Assembly: GCF_014645135.1 (NCBI RefSeq)
Contig: NZ_BMLH01000002.1
Location: 1-64,000 of the forward strand
From: Rheinheimera tangshanensis
GTDB taxonomy: Bacteria > Pseudomonadota > Gammaproteobacteria > Enterobacterales > Alteromonadaceae
DNA length: 64,000 nt
Direction: 5' to 3'
In this document: positions 53,682 through 63,079 of the stretch, piece after piece
Position numbering within the stretch: position 1 is the first letter of the stretch
Layout of the letters: each line of letters begins with the position of its first letter
Translations under genes and position numbers: made by a program
The notes under the pieces: model-generated
Databases searched by the model: none
What the model was told of the DNA's origin: nothing
The model's input: the letters and a program-made list of their open reading frames with translations, nothing else

Positions 53682-55310
53682 ATGAGCTCTACACGTAGTT
53701 CGTTGTCTTTGGGTAAGAAAATTGGATTGAGTTTCATTGGTTTAATCTCATTTATCTTGTTAGTCGGTGTGATTTTTGTTTACTCACAAAGCGCAACATC
53801 TGAAGCAAGGGAGCAGGCTAATGAGCGTCGAAGTCTCGCCATTTTGCAGTTAGAAAAAGAAATAGATCACTTAAACTGGACTAATCAGCTTGCTAATAGT
53901 TTACTTTTTAATCAGCCATTTACCGGAGAGTTGCAGCCAACACAATGCAAATTTGGGCAGTGGTATCAGCAGTTGAAATCTTCCGATGCTTACCAGTTTT
54001 CTTCCCCTGAACTCCGCCAGGCTTTTGATGCGCTTGATAGTCACCACAAAGCTTTGCATGCTAGTGCTGCTAAGTTAGGCTCTATGGCTGAACAGGATCG
54101 TCACCAGATCTATAAAGAAGAAACACTGGTTCATCTGGCTAAACTAAGAGCTGGACTAAATGAGACCACGACATTGCTTGCTAAGCAGCGGGAACAAATA
54201 GTAAAGGCTGCGCAAGAGACCGAACAATCAGCAGTTATTGCAATCTGGTCTGCCATTTTTCTGGCTATAGTCGCTGCGATAGTGATGACCGTCGTGTTGC
54301 AAAGATTGGTATCACATCCAGCTAAACGTTTGAGAGACCAAGCTGAAGCTATAGCATCCGGCCAACTGAACAGACCTCAACTTGATACTGGTTCGGATGA
54401 TGAGCTCGGGCAGGTTGCTCAGGCATTTAATCGGATGCAGATATCACTCAGACAAATGATGAGTCACCTCTTACAAACCTCACAATCCATAGCAGAGCAA
54501 TCAGCAAGGGTTTCTGATGTCACCAAAAGAACAGATTTGGATCTTCAACAACAGGCCCTCGAAATAGACCAGCTAGCCACTGCAATGAATGAAATGGCTG
54601 CAACCATTACAGAGGTTGCCAAACATGCTCAGAATACATCTGACGCTACCGAGGTCTCAGAGAAGAATGCGTTAGATGGCCAGGACAAAGTTCATCAGGT
54701 TATTCGTGCAATAAATTCCATTGCAGATGAAGTGACCCGGGCGTCAGAGACCATCGGAATGGTGCGGCAAGAGAGTCTGAACATTGGGACTATTCTTGAC
54801 ACTATTCAGGCTATAGCTGAACAGACTAACTTACTTGCTCTTAACGCAGCTATCGAAGCGGCGCGCGCCGGAGAGCAAGGGCGTGGTTTTGCGGTCGTAG
54901 CAGATGAAGTACGCAGTCTTGCTGGAAGAACTCAAGCATCAACAGCGGAGATCAAATCTAAAATTGATGCGTTACAACGCACTGCTCAATTATCGGTTGA
55001 AGTGATGACTTCCGGAGTAGACAAAGCAAAAGAAGGTGTACTGCTTGTCGATGATGCTAAAGAATCTTTGTTAAGAATTATGGACTCAGTGAGTCAAATT
55101 AGTGATATGACGCTGCAAATAGCTAGTGCAACTGAGCAGCAAAGTATTGTAGTTCAGGAAATGGATAAGAATTTGACCCGTGTGAATCAGTTCAGTGATC
55201 AAACGAAGACTAGGTCGAAAGAGGCTGATATGGTTTCTGCGCAACTAGAGGTCACTGCACAACAAATGTTAGAGCTAAGCAGTCGTTTTGATATCGGCCC
55301 AACGCGTTGA
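53682..55310 (+). CDS. chemoreceptor with an N-terminal zinc-binding CZB domain
   Basis: 542 residues. A first membrane helix (15-35) is followed by a CZB domain: H63-LN-W66, C89-KFGQW94, H121 and H126 are the zinc-ligand signature. A second helix (185-205), HAMP and the MCP signalling domain ([21 protein letters not shown]) follow. CZB domains usually sit at the cytoplasmic C-terminus; here the domain lies between two membrane helices and so is periplasmic. It may sense zinc, hypochlorous acid or thiol redox. The location beside copper and oxidase genes fits a metal/redox role. Confidence 0.87.
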   Translation: MSSTRSSLSLGKKIGLSFIGLISFILLVGVIFVYSQSATSEAREQANERRSLAILQLEKEIDHLNWTNQLANSLLFNQPFTGELQPTQCKFGQWYQQLKSSDAYQFSSPELRQAFDALDSHHKALHASAAKLGSMAEQDRHQIYKEETLVHLAKLRAGLNETTTLLAKQREQIVKAAQETEQSAVIAIWSAIFLAIVAAIVMTVVLQRLVSHPAKRLRDQAEAIASGQLNRPQLDTGSDDELGQVAQAFNRMQISLRQMMSHLLQTSQSIAEQSARVSDVTKRTDLDLQQQALEIDQLATAMNEMAATITEVAKHAQNTSDATEVSEKNALDGQDKVHQVIRAINSIADEVTRASETIGMVRQESLNIGTILDTIQAIAEQTNLLALNAAIEAARAGEQGRGFAVVADEVRSLAGRTQASTAEIKSKIDALQRTAQLSVEVMTSGVDKAKEGVLLVDDAKESLLRIMDSVSQISDMTLQIASATEQQSIVVQEMDKNLTRVNQFSDQTKTRSKEADMVSAQLEVTAQQMLELSSRFDIGPTR

Positions 55311-55314
55311 TAAC

Positions 55315-55346
55315 ATAATGCGGCAGTCATTCGATTGCCGCATTAT
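55315..55346 (+). terminator. terminator after the CZB chemoreceptor
   Basis: ATAATGCGGCA, a 10-base loop, TGCCGCATTAT and then TT: a perfect 11-bp stem five bases after the stop. Confidence 0.85.
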
Positions 55347-55467
55347 TTAGATTTTGCGAGCCATAGATTAAAAATCTGCTGATATTTTTAGCTAATGTAC
55401 GATATATATTCTTAATCTAAATTTTTCCAAAGATTTGCGAGTTTATTCATTATTTAATGCGCTAGTT

Positions 55468-55656
55468 TCAACTGACTTTACAGGTCTTAATACCCAATAA
55501 AGAGTACAGTGGGCAAACACTGAATAATCCCGTCAGCAAAGGAACGATACCAATCCATCCCCACATGCCTACAGTTCCAGTTGCAGCCAGAGCAATTAAA
55601 ACCACTCCAGCTGTGATACGAAGAGCCTTGTCCAAACCACCTACGTTAGCTTTCAT
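55468..55656 (-). CDS. YgaP-like DUF2892 membrane protein
   Basis: 62 residues with two membrane helices and the family pattern KANVGGLDKALRI, GWIGIVPLLTGLFSVCPLYSLLGI, TC. It matches the membrane half of YgaP (DUF2892) without the rhodanese domain. YgaP-type proteins are linked to sulfane sulfur and sulfide handling, which fits the SQR gene downstream. AAGGAAA precedes the ATG. It is divergent from cydA, and both may share the RegA box between them. Confidence 0.85.
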   Translation of the reverse strand: MKANVGGLDKALRITAGVVLIALAATGTVGMWGWIGIVPLLTGLFSVCPLYSLLGIKTCKVS

Positions 55657-55745
55657 GCTATTTCCTTGTTAATTAGAGAGTTCTTATTAATAATAATCCT
55701 ATAACATGCTGTTAGCGATAACTTTAAGCTGTAAAGTTCGTTACT

Positions 55746-55760
55746 GCGGCAATATGCCGC
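55746..55760. promoter_or_regulatory. RegA/RegR box between the DUF2892 gene and cydA
   Basis: GCGGCAATATGCCGC fits GNGRCRTTNNGNCGC at 14 of 15 positions and is itself palindromic. It lies 79 bases before the cydA ATG and 90 bases before the divergent DUF2892 start. No canonical FNR site (TTGAT-N4-ATCAA) was seen in this region. Confidence 0.62.
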
Positions 55761-55838
55761 ACTTGTTTATAAGAAATGTTTAATATAGCTTAAGTACAAT
55801 GTACCAGTTTTTTCAAAATTAACTCTTCGGGAGTCGTT

Positions 55839-57236
55839 ATGGAGCTTGATCCGCTCGTCCTTTCACGCATACAGTTCGCGTTTGTCGTATGCTTTCATGC
55901 AATCTTCCCTGTGTTCACCATAGGTTTAGCCAGCTTTATCGCTGTTCTTGAAGCTCTGTCTTTCAAGACGGGCAATCCAGTTTGGCAAAAGTTATCCAAA
56001 TTCTGGATACAGGTGTTTGCCGTTGTTTTTGGCATGGGCGTTGTATCCGGTATAGTGATGTCTTTCCAGTTTGGAACAAATTGGAGTAATTTCGCCTACG
56101 CTACAGCCAACTTCCTTGGTCCGGTATTAAGCTACGAGGTGATTACTGCATTTTTCCTTGAAGCAGCGTTCTTAGGTGTGTTGCTATTTGGACGGGACAA
56201 GGTTCCACAAGGCGTACATCTTTTCGCTGCTATCATGGTTGCTACAGGAACCTTTATTTCCTCTTTCTGGATTTTGTCAGCGAACTCTTTAATGCAGACT
56301 CCAGATGGTCTTGAACTAAGAAACGGCATGTACCATGTGGTTTCATGGGCCGACGCTTTGTTTACTGCTTCTTTTGCCTACCGATTTGCTCACATGGCGT
56401 TGGCTTCATTTCTGACTGCTGCTCTCGTAGTCGCTGGTGTCAGTGCATGGTTTATTTTGCAAAAGCGCGAATTTGAAACGAACCGTAAGGCCTTATCTAT
56501 AGCGCTTTGGATGCTTCTAATCTTAGCGCCGTTGCAAGTATTTATTGGTGACTTGCACGGTTTGAATACACTTAAGCATCAACCTATGAAAGTCGCTGCA
56601 ATGGAGGGTAACTGGCAAACCAGTAATGGGGTACCGTTGCTGCTTTTCGCTATTCCAGATCAGGATGCGCAGACCAATCATTTTGAAGTGAAAGTTCCGA
56701 ACATGGCGAGTTACGTACTGACTCATGACTGGAATGGCGAAGTTCCTGGGTTAAATGAAGTCGCTCCCGAGATGCAACCACCTGTATTCATAGTTTTTTG
56801 GGCATTTCGAGTTATGGTCGCGATGGGATTATTGATGGTGTTATTTTCGATCTGGGGTTTGGTACTACGGGTTAAAGGAAAATATTACCAATCAACCAGC
56901 TTTCTGCAAGGCTTGAGATTGATGAGTTTAAGTCCGTTTTTTGCTGTACTGGCGGGATGGGTTGTGACAGAAACTGGCCGGGCACCTTGGTTGATTTACG
57001 GACAGATGACCCACGCTCAGGGCGTTACCCCTTCTTTGACTGGTGGAATGGCTCTGTTCACACTAATTGGATATATCGTTGTGTACGCGTTGGTGTTTAG
57101 TGCGGGCGTTTACTATTTGCTCAAAGTATTTCGTGGAGGTATCGAAAAAGCAAACCGACCACATGAGCAAGATGAAGTTGAACGTGCGAAAAGACCGTTT
57201 TCTGCCGCGCATGCCAGTTTGGAAGGAGATAACTAA
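55839..57236 (+). CDS. cydA: bd-type quinol oxidase subunit I
   Basis: 465 residues with nine or so membrane helices. VVCFHAIFPVFTIGL near 19 carries the haem ligand histidine, YRFAHMALASF the second, and ETGRAPWLIYG is the conserved GRxPW site. It is about 60 residues shorter than E. coli CydA, so it lacks the long Q-loop and belongs to the CIO-like, cyanide-insensitive branch. It oxidises quinol and reduces oxygen to water. GGGAG lies before the ATG. First gene of a cydABDC operon, with a RegA box upstream. Confidence 0.93.
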   Translation: MELDPLVLSRIQFAFVVCFHAIFPVFTIGLASFIAVLEALSFKTGNPVWQKLSKFWIQVFAVVFGMGVVSGIVMSFQFGTNWSNFAYATANFLGPVLSYEVITAFFLEAAFLGVLLFGRDKVPQGVHLFAAIMVATGTFISSFWILSANSLMQTPDGLELRNGMYHVVSWADALFTASFAYRFAHMALASFLTAALVVAGVSAWFILQKREFETNRKALSIALWMLLILAPLQVFIGDLHGLNTLKHQPMKVAAMEGNWQTSNGVPLLLFAIPDQDAQTNHFEVKVPNMASYVLTHDWNGEVPGLNEVAPEMQPPVFIVFWAFRVMVAMGLLMVLFSIWGLVLRVKGKYYQSTSFLQGLRLMSLSPFFAVLAGWVVTETGRAPWLIYGQMTHAQGVTPSLTGGMALFTLIGYIVVYALVFSAGVYYLLKVFRGGIEKANRPHEQDEVERAKRPFSAAHASLEGDN

Positions 57237-58237
57237 TGGAACAACCATTTGATTTAACGCTGATTTGGGCTGGTATCATTGCATTTGGCGTCATGATGTA
57301 TGTGTTGATGGATGGGTTTGATTTGGGGCAGGGGATTCTTTTTCCGTTTGCCCCTGATGAGCATCACAGAGATGTCATGATGAATTCAGTCGCTCCAGTG
57401 TGGGATGGTAATGAGACCTGGCTTGTTTTGGGAGGGGCAGGTCTATTAGCTGCATTTCCTCTAGTCTATGCTGTGTTTTTACCTGCCTTGTACATAGGTG
57501 TTTTTCTTTTGCTTGCTGGATTAATTTTCCGGGGAGTTGCTTTTGAGTTCAGATTCAAAGCGAAGACATCTAAATACTTATGGAATTGGGCTTTTGCGGG
57601 CGGTTCAACAGTCGCTGCATTTGCCCAAGGCGCGGTTGTAGGTGCATACATTCAAGGCTTTAAAACAGAGAATTTTCGCTATGTAGGCGGAGCTTTAGAT
57701 TGGCTAACTCCTTTTACTGTAATTACAGGCTTAGGTCTGGTGGCTGGATATGCTTTGCTCGGTGCTACGTGGCTGATTATGAAATCTGAAGGCTCAGTCC
57801 AGCAGTGGGCTTACAAACTGGCACCGCGGCTTTTGTTAATGGTTCTGGTCGTTTTTGCTGTGATTAGTGTTTATACGCCATTCGTAGATCCATTAGTAAA
57901 AGAACGTTGGTTTAGTGGTTTCAGTGCAATATGGATACTGCCTTTGCTGGCATTGTATTGTGCTTATATAGTTTTTAGCTCGCTTAGAAAACAGCAAGAA
58001 GGTATGCCATTTGTGGCAACAATGGGCCTGTTCTTGTTCACCTACCTTGGATTATTAGCCAGTAAATGGCCTTATATGGTCCCACCTAATTACACCCTTT
58101 ATGACGCGGCATCAGCCTTTGAGTCGCAGCTGTTCTTGTTATTAGGCTTCCTGTTCGTGATACCTATAGTGCTTACTTATACAGCATGGACCTATTGGGT
58201 ATTTCGCGGCAAGGTGAAAGCTGGCGGATATCATTAA
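57236..58237 (+). CDS. cydB: bd-type quinol oxidase subunit II
   Basis: 333 residues, eight membrane helices, with VLMDGFDLGQGILFPF, NSVAPVWDGNETWLVLGG and SKWPYMVPPNYTLYDAAS, all CydB hallmarks. It pairs with CydA in the inner membrane. The ATG shares a base with the cydA stop (TAATG). No cydX-like short frame lies after it: the next gene begins two bases later. That fits CIO-type oxidases. Confidence 0.94.
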   Translation: MEQPFDLTLIWAGIIAFGVMMYVLMDGFDLGQGILFPFAPDEHHRDVMMNSVAPVWDGNETWLVLGGAGLLAAFPLVYAVFLPALYIGVFLLLAGLIFRGVAFEFRFKAKTSKYLWNWAFAGGSTVAAFAQGAVVGAYIQGFKTENFRYVGGALDWLTPFTVITGLGLVAGYALLGATWLIMKSEGSVQQWAYKLAPRLLLMVLVVFAVISVYTPFVDPLVKERWFSGFSAIWILPLLALYCAYIVFSSLRKQQEGMPFVATMGLFLFTYLGLLASKWPYMVPPNYTLYDAASAFESQLFLLLGFLFVIPIVLTYTAWTYWVFRGKVKAGGYH

Positions 58238-58239
58238 CA

Positions 58240-59967
58240 GTGAGTTCTAACCACAAGACTGTCATTTCTGATACCAGAGTAGGGAGTGCGTCACATTTTA
58301 GTGACGCACAGCATCTCCTGAAAGTCGTAAGTAAAAAGCAATCCTCGAAGCTATTTCTTGCAGTAGGTTGTGCTGTACTAGCGACTTTCTGTTTAACTGC
58401 TCAGTGGTATAGTTTGTGTTATGCACTGTACTTGGGGGTCGTCATAGCACCAGAGTCGGGACTACCAGTAAACTGGCTCTGTTCAGTAGCTGGTTTTATG
58501 GTAGCCCGAGTTTGTCTGTTAAGAGCTCAAGAGCAAATTTCTGGCGCCGCCAGTGCGGCTGGGCGTGATTCAGTTCGATTGGCACTTCTGCAAAGCTGGC
58601 AACGACAGCCCGTCTCATTGATACAACAATATTCTCCCGCTGCGTGTGCTGGCCAGTGGTTGGAGGATACAGAAGCTTTTGATGGTTTTTTGGCCAGATA
58701 TTGGCCGCAGCAATACATCAGTGTATTTTCAACTCTGATCATTCTGATAGCTGTCTATATTCATGATTGGCTCGCTGCTCTTTTGCTGCTACTTAGCGCT
58801 CCTTTAATACCGCTATTTATGGTTCTGGTAGGAAAAGGTGCTGAACAGCTCAATAAAAATCATTTTGTGTCGCGCCAGAGACTTGCTGGACATTTTTTAG
58901 ACAGAATTAAAAATCTCACGACGATAAAGCGATTAAATGCCGAAACACAAACTCTTGATGAAGTTGCACAGAGGAGTGACAGGTACCGAGATGTTGTGAT
59001 GAAAACACTAAAAATTGCGTTCTTGTCTTCTGCGGTCTTAGAGTTTTTTAGCAGTGTTGCAATTGCAAGCATAGCTCTTTACATAGGGTTCTCTCTATTA
59101 GGTGCGATCAGTTGGGGACCTTCTGCTGAGCTAACCTTGTTGTCTGGGTTATTTATTTTGTTATTAGCTCCCGAGTTTTTCCAGCCGCTTCGCACCTTTG
59201 CTCAGTTTTATCACGATAAAGCAGCTGCTTTGGCTTCGGCAGGGCAACTAATTTTACAACTAATCCCTGATGATTTTAATAAGGTAAGTTCAGAGAGCGA
59301 ACTTACCTCTATCCGAGCTTCAGCTTCTCAATTAGACATCCAACGATTAACAATAGGTCACTCCAACCACTACCCTTTATATAAAAATCTTTCAGCCAGA
59401 TTGAGGACAGGGCAATGTCTTCTTGTTAGTGGGAGGTCCGGATCAGGCAAAAGTACTTTACTGCAAAGTATTGCAGGCTTGCTCCCTCCCTTGTCAGGAG
59501 ATGTTTTGTTTAATGGTCAACCCTTACAGCAACATGCGGTTGCTTATCTGCCACAGCAGCCTTGGATCATCAATGGAAGTTGGGGGGATAACCTAAAAGT
59601 GTTGTCTCCTGATGTGTCGGAGCAAGATATGCTTGAGGCTCTGGCTTTACTTGGTCTGGATAGTTACGTGCGAGGCCATCCGAATGGATTTGGTCGTCTT
59701 ATCGATGAACAGGGAGGAGGTATATCCGGTGGTCAGATGCAGCGATTGGCTTTGGCTCGCACGCTATTGATTGGTAGTGAAATAATGCTGCTGGATGAAC
59801 CAACTGCAAGTCTAGATCCGCAAAGTCGCGACCTTGTGCTGAGCGTTTTGCAGAAATTAAAACCATCTGTGGTTCTAATACTTGTCAGTCATGATCCGGC
59901 ATTATTGACACTAGCAGATGAACACTGGGATTTATCTTCATTGGAGTCTTTAACCATTGAAAAATAA
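58240..59967 (+). CDS. cydD: thiol-exporting ABC transporter subunit CydD
   Basis: 575 residues from the GTG at 58240, just after the cydB stop. An earlier ATG (58186) would overlap cydB by 52 bases and is less likely. Six membrane helices precede an ATPase domain with [25 protein letters not shown] and LLDEPTAS. With CydC it exports cysteine and glutathione to the periplasm, needed to assemble bd oxidase. The order cydABDC in one operon supports the assignment. Confidence 0.9.
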   Translation: MSSNHKTVISDTRVGSASHFSDAQHLLKVVSKKQSSKLFLAVGCAVLATFCLTAQWYSLCYALYLGVVIAPESGLPVNWLCSVAGFMVARVCLLRAQEQISGAASAAGRDSVRLALLQSWQRQPVSLIQQYSPAACAGQWLEDTEAFDGFLARYWPQQYISVFSTLIILIAVYIHDWLAALLLLLSAPLIPLFMVLVGKGAEQLNKNHFVSRQRLAGHFLDRIKNLTTIKRLNAETQTLDEVAQRSDRYRDVVMKTLKIAFLSSAVLEFFSSVAIASIALYIGFSLLGAISWGPSAELTLLSGLFILLLAPEFFQPLRTFAQFYHDKAAALASAGQLILQLIPDDFNKVSSESELTSIRASASQLDIQRLTIGHSNHYPLYKNLSARLRTGQCLLVSGRSGSGKSTLLQSIAGLLPPLSGDVLFNGQPLQQHAVAYLPQQPWIINGSWGDNLKVLSPDVSEQDMLEALALLGLDSYVRGHPNGFGRLIDEQGGGISGGQMQRLALARTLLIGSEIMLLDEPTASLDPQSRDLVLSVLQKLKPSVVLILVSHDPALLTLADEHWDLSSLESLTIEK

Positions 59968-61690
59968 AAGCCTAAATGAAGTCAACTCTTTGCGCTACTG
60001 GAGCATTATACTTTTATGGCGACATCGTAATCGAGTAATGATTGGTGCCCTATTAGTGTTTCTAACTGCTGCATTTGCAATGGCGCTTTTAGCATTATCT
60101 GGTTGGTTTATTACTGCAACTGCACTGGCTGGCATCAGTGTTGCAGCTGGTGCAATGCTGGCTCTGGATATCTATTTACCGGGGAGTGGAATTCGTTTTT
60201 TCGCTCTTGGGCGAACAGTAAGTCGTTACATGGAACGATTGTATAACCATGATTCTGTGTTAAGGCAGTTATCACTTATTCGCCAGCAATTATTTAAAGG
60301 ACTCTCCACTTTTCGAACTTCAGAGTTAAAGAAACAAACGAATGCTGACTGGTTAAGTCGTCTGACTGCAGACTTGGATAGTATGGATAGTCTGCTACTG
60401 CGTTTGTTATTGCCCCCATTTGCTGCTGTATTGGGTTTACTATTGTTGAGCCTGTTAGTTAGTTTTTGGTCTTATACCGCTGCACTTTTTTTATTCACTT
60501 CGACCTTATTCTTGAGCTGTATGATTTTTATCCTGTTTCTTCGATTACAGGAAAACGATAGCAAGGCTCTGGTGACGCTTTTTAATAGTGCCAGAGAAGA
60601 GTTCATCAATCATATGAATGGTTTGCCTGAATTACGTTGCGCTAAAATGCAGGAGCACCATCAGCAAAGTTTATTAATATTTACTAATAAATTTAATAAG
60701 TTACAGTGCCGATTAGTGCGTTTGCAAGCAAATGCGCAGTTAGCAATTAACACTCTGCATAGCATCATGGTTTTAGTTGCAGCAATTTGTTCGATCAAAG
60801 GAGCACAAGAAGGGCTGTTTGATGCGCCGGTAGCCGTTTTATTAGTGCTCGCCGTTTTTGCCTTTGGTGAGCTACTCCAGTTGTTACCTGGTCAGCTTGG
60901 AGTGTTGGGAAGAACTCGTTATGCAGCCGAGCGATTGTATCCGCTTGCGAACCCTGCAGAGGAAACGAAGGATACTTCTTTGTTGCCGCAGAAACTGTGG
61001 AATAAATTAGACATTCATTTAAGTGGCCACCCTTATATCCCCGCAAGTTTGAAGCAGATGTTGACGTTGGAGTTCAGTGCTGCAAAGCCTTATTTACTCG
61101 TGACTGGGCGCTCAGGAAGCGGTAAATCAACGTTGGCTGAATTAATTCTTGGTGAAGCTCATGAGCAATCTGAACATTTAGGGACCATAGCTTGTTTTAA
61201 ACTCGATGGACAGAATGTGAGTTCAGAGCAGTATAGTTTGTCATTACAGGAAGGCACTGCTTATTTAAGCCAGCGAAATAGTATTTTAGCTGACACCCTA
61301 TTTATCAACGTGACACTTGGATTGCCAGATATTTCAGACGAAAAAGTTTGGCAAGTATTACGTTTGGTTGAACTTGATGAGTGGGCGAAGTCTTTACCTG
61401 CTGATCTTGATAGTTGGTTGGGAGACACTGGGCAAGAGTTATCAGGCGGCCAAGCCAGACGTATATGTCTGGCAAGGTTATTGCTGCGCGCTCCTCATCT
61501 GGTAGTGCTTGACGAGCCATTTAATGGATTAGATGAGAGTATGGCTGAGCGTATATGGAGGAACATAGCTCCGTGGCTAGCTGACAAGTACGTCATGCTG
61601 TTAGTGCACAAATCCCCGGATTTTGTTTCGTCAGACTTACTCCCCCAACAACATTGGCAGCACCTGCAATTTTCCAGTGAAGATGAATAG
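59957..61690 (+). CDS. cydC: thiol-exporting ABC transporter subunit CydC
   Basis: 577 residues. Membrane domain with ALSGWFITATALAG and RFFALGRTVSRYMERL, typical of CydC, then ATPase motifs [29 protein letters not shown] and LDEPFNGLDE. It starts at a TTG overlapping the cydD end by 11 bases, with GGAG ten bases upstream; no ATG in frame is better. It is the partner of CydD in the heterodimeric exporter. Confidence 0.9.
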   Translation: MKNKSLNEVNSLRYWSIILLWRHRNRVMIGALLVFLTAAFAMALLALSGWFITATALAGISVAAGAMLALDIYLPGSGIRFFALGRTVSRYMERLYNHDSVLRQLSLIRQQLFKGLSTFRTSELKKQTNADWLSRLTADLDSMDSLLLRLLLPPFAAVLGLLLLSLLVSFWSYTAALFLFTSTLFLSCMIFILFLRLQENDSKALVTLFNSAREEFINHMNGLPELRCAKMQEHHQQSLLIFTNKFNKLQCRLVRLQANAQLAINTLHSIMVLVAAICSIKGAQEGLFDAPVAVLLVLAVFAFGELLQLLPGQLGVLGRTRYAAERLYPLANPAEETKDTSLLPQKLWNKLDIHLSGHPYIPASLKQMLTLEFSAAKPYLLVTGRSGSGKSTLAELILGEAHEQSEHLGTIACFKLDGQNVSSEQYSLSLQEGTAYLSQRNSILADTLFINVTLGLPDISDEKVWQVLRLVELDEWAKSLPADLDSWLGDTGQELSGGQARRICLARLLLRAPHLVVLDEPFNGLDESMAERIWRNIAPWLADKYVMLLVHKSPDFVSSDLLPQQHWQHLQFSSEDE

Positions 61691-61736
61691 TCAAGTTGTT
61701 GATCTACCAATGTTCTCTACTAAGCTAACGTTGTAT

Positions 61737-61750
61737 ATTAGATTTATCTG
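61737..61750. promoter_or_regulatory. half-conserved operator before the sulfide oxidoreductase gene
   Basis: ATTAGATTTATCTG shares 13 consecutive bases with the perfect palindrome at 48821-48836. Both lie 15-30 bases before a start codon. One arm end is changed here, so the symmetry is incomplete. Confidence 0.45.
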
Positions 61751-61765
61751 CATAAGGTTCATGAA

Positions 61766-63046
61766 ATGAAACGTACAATTGTTGTTGGTGCAGGGTTGGG
61801 CGGAATGTCCGTGGTATATGAATTACGCCAAAAGTTAGACAAAAACCATGAGGTAATGCTAATTGGGGAGGGGACTGAGTTTCAGTTTGTGCCTTCAAAT
61901 CCCTGGGTTGCTTTGGGGGAGCGTACCCGTGAGCAGGTTGTTTTGGATTTAACACCCTACGCAGAAAAGTACAAAATTCCATTCAATACTACTGGGGTTG
62001 CATCCATTGATGCAGAGAATTGCACGGTAACTACTGGTGACGGTCAGGCTTTTCACTATGATTATCTGGTACTTTGTACTGGACCTCGTTTGGCTTTTGA
62101 TGCTGTAGCGGGGGCAGGTCCTGAGCATGGTTTTACTCAATCTATCTGTACTGTTGATCATGCTGTGAGGGCTTATCAGGCTTATTGTCAATTAGTTGAG
62201 TCGCCGGGGCCCGTCCTTGTTGGAGCTATGCAAGGTGCAAGTTGCTTTGGTCCCGCGTATGAGTATGTATTAACTCTTGAACACTTACTGCGTAAAAAGA
62301 AAATCCGTGATCGAATTCCAATTACGTTTGTAACGAGCGAGCCTTACATTGGTCATATGGGCTTAGGTGGCGTGGGTGATTCCAAATCTATGATGGAACA
62401 TGAATTTCGTCAGCGAGATATCAAGTGGATATGTAACGCAAAGGTAGATCATTTCGACTCTGGTCTTGCTCATATCCATGAGATTAACCGTAAGGGCGAA
62501 ATTGAATTTAGCCATCAACTCCCTTTTAACATGGCGATGTTTTTGCCCTCTTTCAGGGGCTCAGAAGCCATAGCTCAAGTTCCAGGGTTGTGTAATGAAA
62601 AAGGTTTTGTCCTGACAGATGAATTTCAACGAAGCACCTGTTATCCAAAAATATTTGCGGCTGGGGTTTGTGTAGCTATTCCCCCCTTGGAACAAACACC
62701 TGTCCCAGTAGGAGCCCCTAAAACTGGTTTTATGATTGAGTCGATGACAACCAGTATTGTCGAAAATATCCTGAGTCTAGAGCGCGGACAGGACATGGAA
62801 ACAAAACCAACTCTTAATGCCATATGTCTTGCTGATATGGGAGATAAAGGCGCCGCATTTGTAGCATTACCACAAAATCCGCCTCGTAATACGAGTTGGA
62901 CCTCGATGGGGAAATGGGTTCACGTCGCTAAAATCGCTTTTGAAAAGTACTTTATGTACAAAGTCAAACATGGCACTAGTGAACCAATTTACGAAAAATA
63001 CATGTTGGGTGCTATTGGGATCCATCGGACAAAAGACAAAGAATAG
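61766..63046 (+). CDS. sqr: sulfide:quinone oxidoreductase
   Basis: 426 residues. The FAD-binding start VVGAGLGGMSVVYEL, GASCFGPAYEY and KTGFMIESM are SQR patterns. Cysteines C128 (QSICTV), C160 (GASCFG) and C302 (AAGVCVAIPP) stand where the three catalytic cysteines of SQR are expected. It oxidises sulfide to sulfane sulfur and passes electrons to quinone. bd oxidases resist sulfide, so the adjacent cyd operon gives these electrons a sulfide-tolerant outlet. Subtype is not certain. Confidence 0.85.
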   Translation: MKRTIVVGAGLGGMSVVYELRQKLDKNHEVMLIGEGTEFQFVPSNPWVALGERTREQVVLDLTPYAEKYKIPFNTTGVASIDAENCTVTTGDGQAFHYDYLVLCTGPRLAFDAVAGAGPEHGFTQSICTVDHAVRAYQAYCQLVESPGPVLVGAMQGASCFGPAYEYVLTLEHLLRKKKIRDRIPITFVTSEPYIGHMGLGGVGDSKSMMEHEFRQRDIKWICNAKVDHFDSGLAHIHEINRKGEIEFSHQLPFNMAMFLPSFRGSEAIAQVPGLCNEKGFVLTDEFQRSTCYPKIFAAGVCVAIPPLEQTPVPVGAPKTGFMIESMTTSIVENILSLERGQDMETKPTLNAICLADMGDKGAAFVALPQNPPRNTSWTSMGKWVHVAKIAFEKYFMYKVKHGTSEPIYEKYMLGAIGIHRTKDKE

Positions 63047-63079
63047 GCAATGAACTAATCCGTTATTGTGAGAGAGTCA

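Noticed and set aside
55315-55346. The GCGGC/GCCGC pair after the CZB chemoreceptor as a fourth RegA box
   Set aside because: The gap between the half-sites is 12 bases and not 5, and it sits right after a stop codon, so it is a terminator.
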